Positions 36,081 to 49,433 of a stretch of 64,000 nt of DNA are shown piece after piece. This DNA is from Sphingomonas flavescens (GTDB lineage Bacteria; Pseudomonadota; Alphaproteobacteria; Sphingomonadales; Sphingomonadaceae): the NCBI RefSeq assembly GCF_030866745.1, contig NZ_CP133016.1, positions 496,001 through 560,000 of the forward strand. Direction: 5' to 3'. The notes under the pieces were generated by a model, which saw only the letters and a program-made list of their open reading frames with translations, searched no databases and was not told the DNA's origin. The translations under genes were made by a program, and so were the position numbers. Positions within the stretch are counted from its first letter, which is position 1. Each line of letters begins with the position of its first letter.

Positions 36081-37496
36081 TCAGCGATAGGTGACGGCCT
36101 TCACCGCCTCGACCACCTGGCTCGCCTTGATCAGCGCCATTTTCTCCAGGTTCGCGGCATAGGGCAGCGGCACGTCGACGTCGGTCACGCGAAGCACCGG
36201 CGCATCGAGATCGTCGAAGCCATCGGTCATCGCGATGGCGATGATCTCCGAGCTGATCGAGCAGGTCGGCCAGCCTTCTTCAACCACGACCATGCGGTTC
36301 GTGCGCTTGAGGCTCTCGAGCACCGTCGCCTTGTCGAGCGGACGTAGCGTGCGAAGGTCGATGACCTCGGCATTGATGCCCTGCGCCATCAGCTCCTGCG
36401 CTGCTTCGAGCGCGACGCCAACGCCGATCGAATAGCTGACGATGGTCACGTCTTTGCCCGGGCGGACGATCCGCGCCTTACCGATCGGCAGCACATAATC
36501 GTCCAGCTGCGGCACATCGAAATGCTGGCCGTAGAGTAGCTCGTTCTCGAGGAAGACGACCGGATCTTCGCTCCGGATCGCGGCCTTGAGCAGACCCTTG
36601 GCGTCCGCCGCGCTGTACGGCGCAATCACCACCAGGCCCGGCACGCTGGCGTACCACGGCCCGTAATTCTGGCTGTGCTGCGCGGCGACGCGCGCGGCGG
36701 CGCCATTGGGACCGCGGAACACGATCGGACAACGCATCTGGCCGCCCGACATGTAATTCGTCTTCGCGGCCGAATTGATGATGTGGTCGATCGCCTGCAT
36801 CGCGAAGTTGAAGGTCATGAACTCGACGATCGGGCGGAGTCCGCCCATCGCCGCGCCCGCACCGATCCCGGCGAAGCCATATTCGGTGATCGGCGTGTCG
36901 ATCACGCGCTTCGGCCCGAACTCCTGCAGCAGATTCTGCGTGACCTTGTAGGCGCCCTGATATTCGGCGACTTCCTCGCCCATCACGAACACGCGCTCGT
37001 CGGTGCGCATTTCTTCCGCCATCGCGTCGCGCAGCGCATCGCGAACGGTCGTGCTAACGAGCGGTGTGCCATCGGGCACTTCCGGCTCATCCTTCGTGGC
37101 CGCCACGTCCGCGACCAAGTCGCGCGCGGCGGTCTCGAACTTGTGCGGCGTCGGCGTCGCCTCGGGCTGCTGCGACGCAGGTTCCTCGACGGCTGCTTCG
37201 GCCTTTGGCGCCTCGGCAGGCGCCGCCCCTGAAGCTGAGGTTTCCACGGCTTCCCCGTCGCCGGCCATCAGCGCGATGGGTTGACCGACCTTCACGCCGT
37301 CCGTGCCTTCGGGCACCAGAATCTTGGCGATCTTGCCCTCGTCGACGGCCTCGAATTCCATCGTCGCCTTGTCGGTTTCGATCTCGGCCAGGATGTCCCC
37401 GGATTTGACGTCATCGCCTTCCTTGACCAGCCACTTGGCCAGCGTGCCCTCTTCCATGGTGGGAGACAGAGCAGGCATCTTCAGTTCGAGCGCCAT
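36081..37496 (-). CDS. pdhB: Pyruvate dehydrogenase E1 beta with N-terminal lipoyl domain
   Basis: 471 residues. An N-terminal lipoyl domain with the modified lysine in [17 protein letters not shown] is linked by an Ala/Glu/Pro-rich hinge to the E1 beta transketolase domain: [52 protein letters not shown] and [14 protein letters not shown]. Lipoylated E1 beta is typical of alphaproteobacteria. It forms the PDH E1 heterotetramer with PdhA. Its ATG overlaps the pdhA stop by 1 bp. Confidence 0.96.
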   Translation of the reverse strand: MALELKMPALSPTMEEGTLAKWLVKEGDDVKSGDILAEIETDKATMEFEAVDEGKIAKILVPEGTDGVKVGQPIALMAGDGEAVETSASGAAPAEAPKAEAAVEEPASQQPEATPTPHKFETAARDLVADVAATKDEPEVPDGTPLVSTTVRDALRDAMAEEMRTDERVFVMGEEVAEYQGAYKVTQNLLQEFGPKRVIDTPITEYGFAGIGAGAAMGGLRPIVEFMTFNFAMQAIDHIINSAAKTNYMSGGQMRCPIVFRGPNGAAARVAAQHSQNYGPWYASVPGLVVIAPYSAADAKGLLKAAIRSEDPVVFLENELLYGQHFDVPQLDDYVLPIGKARIVRPGKDVTIVSYSIGVGVALEAAQELMAQGINAEVIDLRTLRPLDKATVLESLKRTNRMVVVEEGWPTCSISSEIIAIAMTDGFDDLDAPVLRVTDVDVPLPYAANLEKMALIKASQVVEAVKAVTYR

Positions 37497-38560
37497 CAGT
37501 AGCTCTCCACCAGGACGTCGGTGTACAATTCGCTCGCGTCAGGTTCGGGAGCTTCTTCGGCAAATTTCGCAGCTTCGACCACGATATCCTTGATTTCCTT
37601 GTCGATCGCCTTGAGCTCTTCTTCCTTGACGCCGAGCTTCGCCAGCTCCTGCTCGGCGTGCATGATCGGATCGCGGTGCTCGCGATAATCCTGCACTTCC
37701 TCGCGCGTCCGATATTTCGCTGGGTCGGACATCGAGTGGCCGCGATAGCGATAGGTCATGAACTCGATCAGGATCGGCCCCTTGCCGCCGCGCGTCCATT
37801 CCAGCGCAACTTCGGCCGCGCCACGAACAGCGAGAACGTCCATGCCGTCAACCTGCAGGCCCGGGATACGGTGCGCCTGGCCGCGGCGGAACAGCTCGGG
37901 CTCGGCCGACGACCGCTTGATCGACGTGCCCATGGCGTACTGATTATTTTCGACCACGTAGATGACCGGCAGGTCCCACAGTTTGGCCATGTTAAAGGCC
38001 TCGTAGACCTGACCCTGGTTCACCGCGCCGTCGCCCATGTAGGCGAGGCAGACGCCGCCATCTTCCGAATATTTGTGCTTGAGCGCGAGGCCGGTCCCGA
38101 GCGGGATCTGCGCGCCGACGATGCCGTGCCCGCCGTAGAAACCATGATCGACGCTGAACATGTGCATCGACCCGCCCTTGCCCTTGGAAATGCCCGCAGC
38201 GCGGCCGGTCAGCTCGGCCATGATCACCTTGGGGTCGATGCCATAGGCCAGCATGTGACCGTGGTCGCGATAACCGGTGATGACGCTGTCCTTGCCGACG
38301 GTCATCGCCGACTGCAGCCCGACGCCGACCGCTTCCTGGCCGATGTAGAGGTGACAGAAGCCGCCAATCAGCCCCAACCCGTAGAGCTGTCCCGCTCGCT
38401 CTTCGAAGCGGCGGATGAGCAGCATCTCGCGATAGAATTTAAGCAACTCGTCCTTGGTCGCCTTGTACCGTTGCGGCTGCGGCGGAAGCTCCATGTTGCG
38501 GTCGCGCGGAGCAGCAGGAACATTGGCTGTGCTGGGGGCAGGCTTGGCGCTTTTCGCCAC
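37496..38560 (-). CDS. pdhA: Pyruvate dehydrogenase E1 alpha
   Basis: 354 residues from the GTG at 38558-38560 ([10 protein letters not shown] start, as is usual in this group). An ATG 15 bp upstream is an alternative. The thiamine-diphosphate motif is [20 protein letters not shown] followed by [11 protein letters not shown]. The phosphorylation-loop-like segment [11 protein letters not shown] is present and GGSMHMFS is seen upstream. Together with pdhB it forms E1. Placed between ftsB and pdhB in the enolase operon, so central carbon genes and a cell-division gene share a transcript. Confidence 0.96.
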   Translation of the reverse strand: MAKSAKPAPSTANVPAAPRDRNMELPPQPQRYKATKDELLKFYREMLLIRRFEERAGQLYGLGLIGGFCHLYIGQEAVGVGLQSAMTVGKDSVITGYRDHGHMLAYGIDPKVIMAELTGRAAGISKGKGGSMHMFSVDHGFYGGHGIVGAQIPLGTGLALKHKYSEDGGVCLAYMGDGAVNQGQVYEAFNMAKLWDLPVIYVVENNQYAMGTSIKRSSAEPELFRRGQAHRIPGLQVDGMDVLAVRGAAEVALEWTRGGKGPILIEFMTYRYRGHSMSDPAKYRTREEVQDYREHRDPIMHAEQELAKLGVKEEELKAIDKEIKDIVVEAAKFAEEAPEPDASELYTDVLVESY

Positions 38561-38634
38561 GGCAATCTCTCTCATCTCTGACGCGCGCCAGCCTATAGGC
38601 AGCGGTTTGGCAGGCGGCAACCGCGCCTGACGCC

Positions 38635-38946
38635 TCAGTCGAGCGGGATGATTACCTCATCCGGCCGGACCAGCCCCAGGTCCTTGCGCACCAGCTCATC
38701 CGCCATGTCCGGATCAGCCTTGCGCGGATCCAACAGCTGCGAGCGATGACGGAGCTGCGCCCGCTCCTGCTCGAGGCCAGCGAGTTCAGCCTGCCGCTGC
38801 TGCAGCGCGCGATGATAGCTGCCCCAAGCGAGGACCCCGTTGGCACCCGCAATGGCATGGCCGGCGAAGGTCCCGACGATGATCACGGCCAGCGCCGGCA
38901 TTGCGGCCCTGCGGATCAGCGCGAAGATACGGTTCGGTCCCCCCAT
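38635..38946 (-). CDS. Septum formation initiator, FtsB/DivIC family
   Basis: 103 residues from the ATG at 38944-38946. One membrane helix (MPALAVIIVGTFAGHAIAG) is followed by a coiled coil (ALQQRQAELAGLEQERAQLR) and a short C-terminal tail ending VRPDEVIIPLD. This is the layout of FtsB, which bridges FtsL and FtsQ in the divisome. In many proteobacteria ftsB follows eno, as here. Confidence 0.88.
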   Translation of the reverse strand: MGGPNRIFALIRRAAMPALAVIIVGTFAGHAIAGANGVLAWGSYHRALQQRQAELAGLEQERAQLRHRSQLLDPRKADPDMADELVRKDLGLVRPDEVIIPLD

Positions 38947-39030
38947 GACGTCATCAGAAGAATCACGATGGGGTCGGACTTGCAAGTAAAAAGAATGATT
39001 TGGTGGACGAACCGGGGATAAATTTGTGGA

Positions 39031-40455
<1,425 letters not shown>

Positions 40456-40462
40456 TCAAATC

Positions 40463-40993
40463 ATGATCGACGACGAAACCGATACCCTGCCCGATGGCAC
40501 GGACACGGTGATCGCCGGTGCGTCGAAGGTCGACGACGGCGCCACCCTCGAAACGGAGGATACGGGCGTGAGCACGGAACTTGAAACCACCGACACGACC
40601 TCGTCGCGCAGCGGCGGCCTGAGTGAGCGCATCCGGTCAGGCCGTGATCAGCTGAGCGGCCAGGCTGGCGAAAAGGCTCGCGGCCTTGTCACGCAGGGCC
40701 TGGAACGTACCGCCGAAGCGCTGGCCAATGTCTCGCGCATGGTCGGCGATACCGCGCCGGGCATCGAGGAGCGGCTCGGCGCCGAATATGGTGATTACGC
40801 CCGCCGCGCCGCGGGCGCCATCGAAAGCGCGGCGAACAGCATCGCCGACAAGGATCCGGACGAGCTTATCGACGATACGCGGAATTTCGTCCGCAATAGC
40901 CCGGGCGTTGCCCTTGCCGGTGCGGCGGTCGTCGGGTTCGTCGTTGCGCGTCTGTTCAAGACCGGCCTTGCCCGCAACGAAGACGAGGCCTGA
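40463..40993 (+). CDS. YqjD-like protein with C-terminal membrane anchor
   Basis: 176 residues. The ATG at 40463 has AGGAG 9 nt upstream. The N-terminal 55 residues are acidic and Thr/Asp-rich (EDTGVSTELETTDTTSS), then amphipathic helices, then a single C-terminal membrane segment FVRNSPGVALAGAAVVGFVV with a short tail. This tail-anchored helical build resembles YqjD/ElaB proteins that associate with ribosomes or the inner membrane in stationary phase. First of four genes in a row with related builds. Confidence 0.78.
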   Translation: MIDDETDTLPDGTDTVIAGASKVDDGATLETEDTGVSTELETTDTTSSRSGGLSERIRSGRDQLSGQAGEKARGLVTQGLERTAEALANVSRMVGDTAPGIEERLGAEYGDYARRAAGAIESAANSIADKDPDELIDDTRNFVRNSPGVALAGAAVVGFVVARLFKTGLARNEDEA

Positions 40994-41001
40994 CGTCAGT
41001 C

Positions 41002-41346
41002 GTGCTCAAGCCGGCAGACCCCGGACCGTTGCCGCCTGAGCGCCCCATCGGCGAGCTCGTCCATGAGCTCATCGAACAGGGCAAGGATTACGCACGGGCC
41101 GAGGTCGGGCTGCTGAAGGCGATTACGACGGCCAAGGGCAAGGCGCTGATCTTGCCCGCAGCCCTTTTCGGCATCGCCTTCATCTGCTCGCTGGCGGCAA
41201 TCACTGCGCTGGCCATTGGCGTTGTGATCGCGCTTGCGAAGTTCATCGGGCCGCTCGCTGCCGGATTTGTCGGGATGCTCATCTTCACGGCGATTGCCGG
41301 TCTCCTGGGCTGGTCCGCCGTTCAGAAGCTGCGGCGCGACTTATGA
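41002..41346 (+). CDS. Phage-holin/YqjE-like membrane protein
   Basis: 114 residues, GTG start at 41002, 8 bp after the previous stop. The N-terminal half contains the conserved-looking amphipathic helix PIGELVHELIEQGKDYARAE followed by two membrane helices (ALILPAALFGIAFICSLAAI and FIGPLAAGFVGMLIFTAIAG). This matches the putative actinobacterial-holin-X/YqjE family. It overlaps the next start by 4 bp. No lysis role is implied. Confidence 0.8.
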   Translation: MLKPADPGPLPPERPIGELVHELIEQGKDYARAEVGLLKAITTAKGKALILPAALFGIAFICSLAAITALAIGVVIALAKFIGPLAAGFVGMLIFTAIAGLLGWSAVQKLRRDL

Positions 41347-41684
41347 CCGATACGCCCGAAGTCGCCGCCGCCCGGATCGCCGTCGAACGCAGCCGCGCTC
41401 GCGTCATGGCCACCGCGCAGGAGCTTCAAGATCGGCTCAGCCCGAAGACGCTCGCGCGTTCAACCTGGCAAGGCGCCAAGGAAAAAGGCGCCGATCTGGC
41501 GGAGGACGCGGTCGATGCCGTCCGCGCGCGACCCGTTGCCGCAACCGGCGTCGTTGCCGCACTCGCCATGTTCCTCGCCCGCGAGCCGCTAATGGATCTC
41601 GCCGGCAAGGTGGCCGGCAGCGTTGGCGACAAGCGCAAGACCCGCAAAACCACCAAGACGAAAGTTCAAACGGAGAAGAAGTAA
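41343..41684 (+). CDS. DUF3618 domain protein
   Basis: 113 residues. The ATG overlaps the previous stop (ATGA). The N-terminus ARIAVERSRARVMATAQEL, followed by DRLSPKTLA, is a DUF3618 signature. A membrane helix (PVAATGVVAALAMFLA) and a strongly basic tail (KRKTRKTTKTKVQTEKK) follow. The basic C-terminus could contact membrane or nucleic acid. The function of the family is unknown. Confidence 0.85.
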   Translation: MTDTPEVAAARIAVERSRARVMATAQELQDRLSPKTLARSTWQGAKEKGADLAEDAVDAVRARPVAATGVVAALAMFLAREPLMDLAGKVAGSVGDKRKTRKTTKTKVQTEKK

Positions 41685-42088
41685 TGATCGACCAGGACAA
41701 CAGCCGCACCGCCGACGAAGACGGCAGCTCGGCCCGCCAGCGGGCGATCGAGGCGTATGACAATGCGCGCGAGCGCGCGAGCGACACCCTTGGCGAAGCT
41801 CCGCTCATCGCCCTCGCCGGTGGCCTGGCCGCGGGCGCGCTCATCGCGGCCCTCCTTCCCCGCACGCAAACCGAGGCTCGCCTGGTGGGGCCGACTGCCC
41901 GTCGAGTTAAAGACAGCGCGCGCAATGCCCTCAACGCCGCCCGTGAAACTGGCACCCAACGCCTTGATGAACTCGGCATCAGCCGTGAGAAGGGTGAAGA
42001 GACTATCCGCAATCTGCTCGGTAGCATCACCGACGCGGCGAAGGCTTCCGCGACCGCAGCCGCCGATTCTGTCCGCAACAAGGGCTGA
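41684..42088 (+). CDS. Small anchored helical protein, fourth member of the YqjD-like run
   Basis: 134 residues; its ATG (41684) overlaps the previous TAA by one base. The N-terminal half has a helix ARQRAIEAYDNARERASDT and a hydrophobic stretch ALAGGLAAGALIAALLP. The C-terminal half is a long amphipathic helix with SREKGEETIRNLLGSITDAAK. It has no signal peptide. The four genes from 40463 to 42088 overlap or nearly touch and are evidently one operon. Confidence 0.75.
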   Translation: MIDQDNSRTADEDGSSARQRAIEAYDNARERASDTLGEAPLIALAGGLAAGALIAALLPRTQTEARLVGPTARRVKDSARNALNAARETGTQRLDELGISREKGEETIRNLLGSITDAAKASATAAADSVRNKG

Positions 42089-42120
42089 CGCCGAGCGGCG
42101 GATCGGGTAGCGGGGCGGCC

Positions 42121-42363
42121 ATGAGCAAGCTTCACTTGGTATTCGGCGGCCACGTCAAGGATCCGCGCGGCCTCGACTTCGATCTCAAGACGATTGATCT
42201 CGTCGGCATCTACGACAGCTATGCCGAGGCCGAAGACGCATGGCGGGGCCGCGCGCAACGCACGGTCGACGATGCCGAGATGAAGTATGTGGTAGTGCAC
42301 CTGCACCGGCTGCTCGAGCCCGACGCCGAAGGCATCGCGCGACCAAAGTCGAACGCGGGCTAG
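42121..42363 (+). CDS. DUF4170 domain protein
   Basis: 80-residue soluble protein of the DUF4170 family: KLHLVFGGHVKDPRGLDF at the start, VGIYDSYAEAEDAWRGRAQ in the middle and KYVVVHLHRLLEP at the end. The family is small, alphaproteobacterial, and without assigned function. It follows the YqjD-like run by 32 bp and meets the rhomboid gene convergently with a 4-bp overlap of stops. Confidence 0.88.
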   Translation: MSKLHLVFGGHVKDPRGLDFDLKTIDLVGIYDSYAEAEDAWRGRAQRTVDDAEMKYVVVHLHRLLEPDAEGIARPKSNAG

Positions 42364-42989
42364 GCTTTACGGTATCGCCAAAGCAGCAGCGGACGCTGCA
42401 GCAGCAGGCCCGCCGCGAAACCCCCGATGTGCGCCGGGGTTGCGAGAAGGTAACCCTCGCCGCCCGCAAGCCAGGTCATCATGACCTGCAAAACGACCCA
42501 CGCGACCATCAACCACAGGACATTGATCCAGCGGTTGACTCGCAGGTTGCTGGTAAACGCCTTCGCCCGACCGAAGCTGAGCGCGAACGCGCCCATGACG
42601 GCACTGATTGCGCCGCTGGCGCCGATCATCGGCGTGGCGCCATGCGGGTCCATCGCCCATTGTGCGCCAGCCGCCGCATAGGCGCCCACCAGATAGAGCG
42701 CGACCAACCCGCCAACACCAAGCACGCGTTCGACTTGCGCACCGCACCACACAAGGATGAGCAAATTGAAGCCGAGGTGCACCAGTCCGGCATGAGCGAG
42801 AGTCGCCGTTAGCGGCGTCAGGAATACCGGAACTGCGTTCAGTGTCGGAACTGCGGCCGTCACGCGCAGCGGGATGAACCCGAGCACGTACGCTGCCTGC
42901 GCCGAATAGCCGGCCAGCGCGGTCAGGACCCAGGCGAGCCCCGTGATCGCGGCTATGATGTTGGTCGCGGTGCGCGGGAAGCGCTCCAC
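42360..42989 (-). CDS. Rhomboid intramembrane serine protease
   Basis: 209 residues from GTG 42987-42989, one base after the greA stop. Six hydrophobic helices. The catalytic serine is in GASGAISAVMGA (G-x-S-G) and the histidine is in PAHIGGFAAGLLL. HLGFNLLILVWCGAQVE carries the HxxxN-like element. This is the minimal rhomboid core. The substrate is unknown. It is likely co-transcribed with greA. Confidence 0.92.
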   Translation of the reverse strand: MERFPRTATNIIAAITGLAWVLTALAGYSAQAAYVLGFIPLRVTAAVPTLNAVPVFLTPLTATLAHAGLVHLGFNLLILVWCGAQVERVLGVGGLVALYLVGAYAAAGAQWAMDPHGATPMIGASGAISAVMGAFALSFGRAKAFTSNLRVNRWINVLWLMVAWVVLQVMMTWLAGGEGYLLATPAHIGGFAAGLLLQRPLLLWRYRKA

Positions 42990-42990
42990 C

Positions 42991-43467
42991 TTAGATGAAC
43001 TCGATCTTCTTGATCTCGTAATAGCGGTCGCCCGACGGCGTGGTGACTTCCACCTCGTCGCCCTTCTGACGTCCAATCAGCGCACGGCCCAGGGGGGAGT
43101 TGTAGCTGATGCGTCCGACCTTGGCGTCGGCTTCGGTCTGGCCGACCAGCTGGTACTTGACCTGCTTATCGTCCTCGTCGGTCATGGTGACCGTCGCGCC
43201 GAACACGACCTTGTCGCCGGACAGCGTAGTTGGGTCGATGACCATCGCCCGGCTCAGGCGGTCTTCCAGATCGGCGATCTGTGCTTCGATTTGACCCTGA
43301 CGCTCCTTGGCAGCGTGATATTCGGCGTTTTCGCTGAGGTCGCCGTGCGCGCGCGCTTCCTCAATCGCGTCGACGATCTCGGGCCGCTCGGCCTTCAGCC
43401 GCTTAAGGTCGGCCTCGAGCATCCGGTGGCCCTCGGCCAGCATCGGCACCTTTTCGGCAGTCGCCAT
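42991..43467 (-). CDS. greA: Transcription elongation factor GreA
   Basis: 158 residues from ATG 43465-43467, preferred over the ATG two codons upstream because AGGGA lies 8 nt away. It stimulates cleavage of backtracked RNA by polymerase. The N-terminal coiled coil has [20 protein letters not shown] and [18 protein letters not shown] with the acidic tip. The C-terminal domain has [18 protein letters not shown]. The length is the family norm. Confidence 0.97.
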   Translation of the reverse strand: MATAEKVPMLAEGHRMLEADLKRLKAERPEIVDAIEEARAHGDLSENAEYHAAKERQGQIEAQIADLEDRLSRAMVIDPTTLSGDKVVFGATVTMTDEDDKQVKYQLVGQTEADAKVGRISYNSPLGRALIGRQKGDEVEVTTPSGDRYYEIKKIEFI

Positions 43468-43542
43468 CGTCATCGTCCCTTTTCAAAACCTCGCCCCGGC
43501 GTGCTCTGGGCCCGCGATCGGAAGCAGAATGTGCTGGAAGCC

Positions 43543-46887
<3,345 letters not shown>

Positions 46888-47193
46888 TCAGCCCTCCGGG
46901 AAAGTCATGTTGACGAAAACGGGCCTGAGACCGTTGCGGCGCGCCCATTGCGTGACGCAGACGCGCTGCTTGGGTGAAACGGTGTTGCGCAACGCGATGA
47001 GCAACTTCTTCTGCTCGGCATCCTGGATCAATTCGCCCAACGCCATCCCGCACCCGGTCGCGACCGTGTTTAGCTGCGCCTCGTCGTACATCCGCGCCGG
47101 CGTTGCGCAGGCACCAAGGGCAAGAGGGAGACAAAACGTTGCTAGCAAGCAGCGCTGCTTGGGTATCTCGTTGATGACCGGTCGGCCCCGCAT
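46888..47193 (-). CDS. Small lipoprotein between carA and carB
   Basis: 101 residues. The lipobox LALGAC follows an N-terminal stretch of about 24 residues, so the mature lipoprotein is about 74 residues. It contains three further cysteines (TGCGMALGE and RVCVTQWAR). The ATG directly abuts the stop of the winged-helix gene (TAGATG), and the stop lies next to the carB start. No family recognised. Confidence 0.75.
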   Translation of the reverse strand: MRGRPVINEIPKQRCLLATFCLPLALGACATPARMYDEAQLNTVATGCGMALGELIQDAEQKKLLIALRNTVSPKQRVCVTQWARRNGLRPVFVNMTFPEG

Positions 47194-47616
47194 CTAACGC
47201 AAGACCGAACTGAGGAAGAGCGCAGCTAACGCGCCCGCCGCCGCAGCAATTGGCACGATTGGATCACGCAGGCGCTCATCCATTGTGCGTCTAAGCTGCT
47301 GAACAGAACTCGGATCATCAAATTTGGGCCGCGCTACGTATTGATTGCACGCGCGCCATCCTTCGACGTTCCGTTCAAACCAGTCCCGGCCTTCAGCCGT
47401 CACGGCGATTATCTTCCGCCTTCTCTCACCATCTTCTTCGATTTCTCGGATGAATCCCGCGCGCATTAGGTTGGAAACATAATCCCGCCCCTTGGAAGGC
47501 GAGCGATGTTCGACGTGTGCCAGAAACTGCTCTGTCGTGTCCTTCGACCGCCCGGCCTCTTCCAGAAAGTAGGCATGCGCGAGGGCTTGGACCTCGTCAT
47601 TCTTTAGGACGGTCAT
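47194..47616 (-). CDS. Winged-helix DNA-binding protein with C-terminal membrane anchor
   Basis: 140 residues from ATG 47614-47616, overlapping the carA stop (ATGA). The N-terminal part has a MarR/PadR-like winged helix (SKGRDYVSNLMRAGFIREIE with the wing EEDGERRRKIIAVTAEGRDW). The C-terminus is one hydrophobic segment (IVPIAAAAGALAALFLSSVL) after a basic and acidic linker. A DNA-binding domain tethered at its C-terminus to the membrane is unusual. It is coupled to carA and followed by a lipoprotein gene and carB. Confidence 0.75.
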   Translation of the reverse strand: MTVLKNDEVQALAHAYFLEEAGRSKDTTEQFLAHVEHRSPSKGRDYVSNLMRAGFIREIEEDGERRRKIIAVTAEGRDWFERNVEGWRACNQYVARPKFDDPSSVQQLRRTMDERLRDPIVPIAAAAGALAALFLSSVLR

Positions 47617-48797
47617 GACTGAGAACCTGCGGCCATCGACCCGACGAACTTCTCGAACAGATAGAAGCTGTCCTGCGGTCCCGGACTCGCCTCGGGATGG
47701 TACTGCACGCTGAACGCCGGCCGGTCGGTCAGCTCGATCCCGCAATTGCTGCCGTCGAACAGCGACACGTGCGTCTCGCGGACATTCTCCGGCATGCCCT
47801 CGCGCTCCACCGCGAAGCCGTGGTTCATGCTGGTGATCTCGACCGCGCCGTCCGCGAGCCGCTTGACCGGGTGGTTCGCCCCGCGGTGTCCCTGGAACAT
47901 CTTGGACGTCCGCCCGCCGACCGCCAGCGCCAGCATCTGGTGGCCAAGGCAGATGCCGAACAAAGGCTTTTTCGTCTCCAGCATCTGCCGGATCACCGGC
48001 ACCGCATATTCGCCCGTCGCCGCGGGATCGCCCGGACCGTTGGACAGGAAGAAGCCGTCCGGCTCATGGCTCATGATCTCGTCGAAACCCGCGGTCGCCG
48101 GGACCACCGTGACCCGTGCTCCCGCCTCAACAAGCAGCCGAAAGATATTGCGTTTGTTGCCATAATCGACAGCAACGACGTGCGGCCGGTCGTCATCCGC
48201 ACCGCCCAGCTCGTACCCTTGTCCCCAACGCCACTTGCCGCCGGTCCACGCCTCCACCTGCTCCCGGCTCACATCCTTGGCCAGGTCCATGCCCTCCAGC
48301 CCCGGCCATTCGGCGGCTAGCCGCTGCAGCGCGTCGAGATCGAACTTCCCGTGGGCGCTATGCGCAATGGCGATGTTCGGCGGCCCCTCGCTTCGCACCA
48401 GCTTGGTCAGTGCCCGCGTATCGACGCCGGAAATGCCGATCCGCCCGGTCTTGGCCATCCAGTCGGCAAAGCCTTGGTTAGCGCGGTAGTTGGACGGTTC
48501 GGTCACCACCTCGCGCACCAGGCAGCCGAGCGCATGCGCTTCGCCCGCTTCGATGTCCTCGTCGTTGGCGCCGACATTGCCGATGTGCGGGAAGGTGAAG
48601 GCGATCACCTGCTTCGCGTAGGAAGGATCGGTCATCACCTCCTGATAGCCGGTCATCGCGGTGTTGAAGCAGAGCTCGCCGACTGCCTCGCCCTCCGCCC
48701 CGAAGCCCTTGCCCCACACCGTCCGCCCATCGGCGAACACCACGACTCCCGTCGCGCCCTCAGGTTGCGGGGCGCGCGAAGAGTGTGCGTCGGCCAT
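47613..48797 (-). CDS. carA: Carbamoyl-phosphate synthase small subunit
   Basis: 394 residues from ATG 48795-48797. Glutamine amidotransferase half that supplies ammonia to CarB. The small-subunit domain opens GVVVFADGRTVWGKGFG and includes FNTAMTGYQEVMTDPSY. The triad is in FGICLGHQMLALAVGG (cysteine) and VQYHPEASPGPQD (His-Glu). A reading extending 27 codons further upstream has no conserved sequence. Divergent from yqeY with a 119-bp gap. Confidence 0.97.
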   Translation of the reverse strand: MADAHSSRAPQPEGATGVVVFADGRTVWGKGFGAEGEAVGELCFNTAMTGYQEVMTDPSYAKQVIAFTFPHIGNVGANDEDIEAGEAHALGCLVREVVTEPSNYRANQGFADWMAKTGRIGISGVDTRALTKLVRSEGPPNIAIAHSAHGKFDLDALQRLAAEWPGLEGMDLAKDVSREQVEAWTGGKWRWGQGYELGGADDDRPHVVAVDYGNKRNIFRLLVEAGARVTVVPATAGFDEIMSHEPDGFFLSNGPGDPAATGEYAVPVIRQMLETKKPLFGICLGHQMLALAVGGRTSKMFQGHRGANHPVKRLADGAVEITSMNHGFAVEREGMPENVRETHVSLFDGSNCGIELTDRPAFSVQYHPEASPGPQDSFYLFEKFVGSMAAGSQS

Positions 48798-48916
48798 TCG
48801 TGAAGGAGCCTTCCGTCGGGGGTTTGCCAGCGATGTCGCTAAGTCGTTGCCGATATGCAGATTGGCTAGCGGGGTCAACGCTGGTCAGCGTGAAAATGCA
48901 ACGCTAGGTGGCAAGC

Positions 48917-49372
48917 ATGATCCGCGACGACATCAAAACCGCGACCGTTACCGCCATGAAAGGCGGCGACAAGGAAACCACGGCGACCCTGCGGCTGGTC
49001 TCCGCCGCCATTAAAAACCGCGACATCGAAGTGCGCACGGGCGGCACTCCTGCCAGCGACGACCAGCTGGTCACCGAAGTCCTGCAAAAAATGGTCAAGC
49101 AGCGTCGCGAGAGCGCCGATATCTACCGCAAGAACGGCCGCGAAGACCGCGCTGCCACGGAAGAAGCCGAGATCGCCGTCATCGAACGCTTCCTGCCGCA
49201 GCAACTCGGCGAGGCCGAAGCGGAAGCGAAAATCCGCGAGATCGTCGCAGAAACGGGCGCGAGCAGCATGAAGGACATGGGCCGCGTCATGGCGCTGGTG
49301 AAGGAGCGCCTCGGCGGCGCCATCGAACCCGCCCGTGCCAGCGCCTTGGTGAAGGCCGCGCTAAGCGCCTGA
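48917..49372 (+). CDS. GatB/YqeY domain protein
   Basis: 151-residue helical protein (IRDDIKTATVTAMKGGDKE, then QQLGEAEAEAKIREIVAETG). YqeY resembles the tail of the GatB amidotransferase subunit; a role in tRNA-dependent amidation has been proposed but is not shown. AGGTGG lies 5 nt before the ATG at 48917. It precedes dnaG and rpoD, as in many alphaproteobacteria. Confidence 0.9.
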   Translation: MIRDDIKTATVTAMKGGDKETTATLRLVSAAIKNRDIEVRTGGTPASDDQLVTEVLQKMVKQRRESADIYRKNGREDRAATEEAEIAVIERFLPQQLGEAEAEAKIREIVAETGASSMKDMGRVMALVKERLGGAIEPARASALVKAALSA

Positions 49373-49433
49373 GTCTGTGGATAAGTTGCCCGTTTCGGCT
49401 TGCGAGGCGGCGATTCGCGCATAGGGTCGAATC

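Noticed and set aside
41002..41346. Phage holin as sign of a prophage
   Set aside because: The YqjE/holin-X family is common in chromosomes in this operon context and has no phage neighbours here.
42240..42812. Plus-strand frame covering the rhomboid gene
   Set aside because: Antisense to GASG and HIGG catalytic segments of a rhomboid protease; no start signal.
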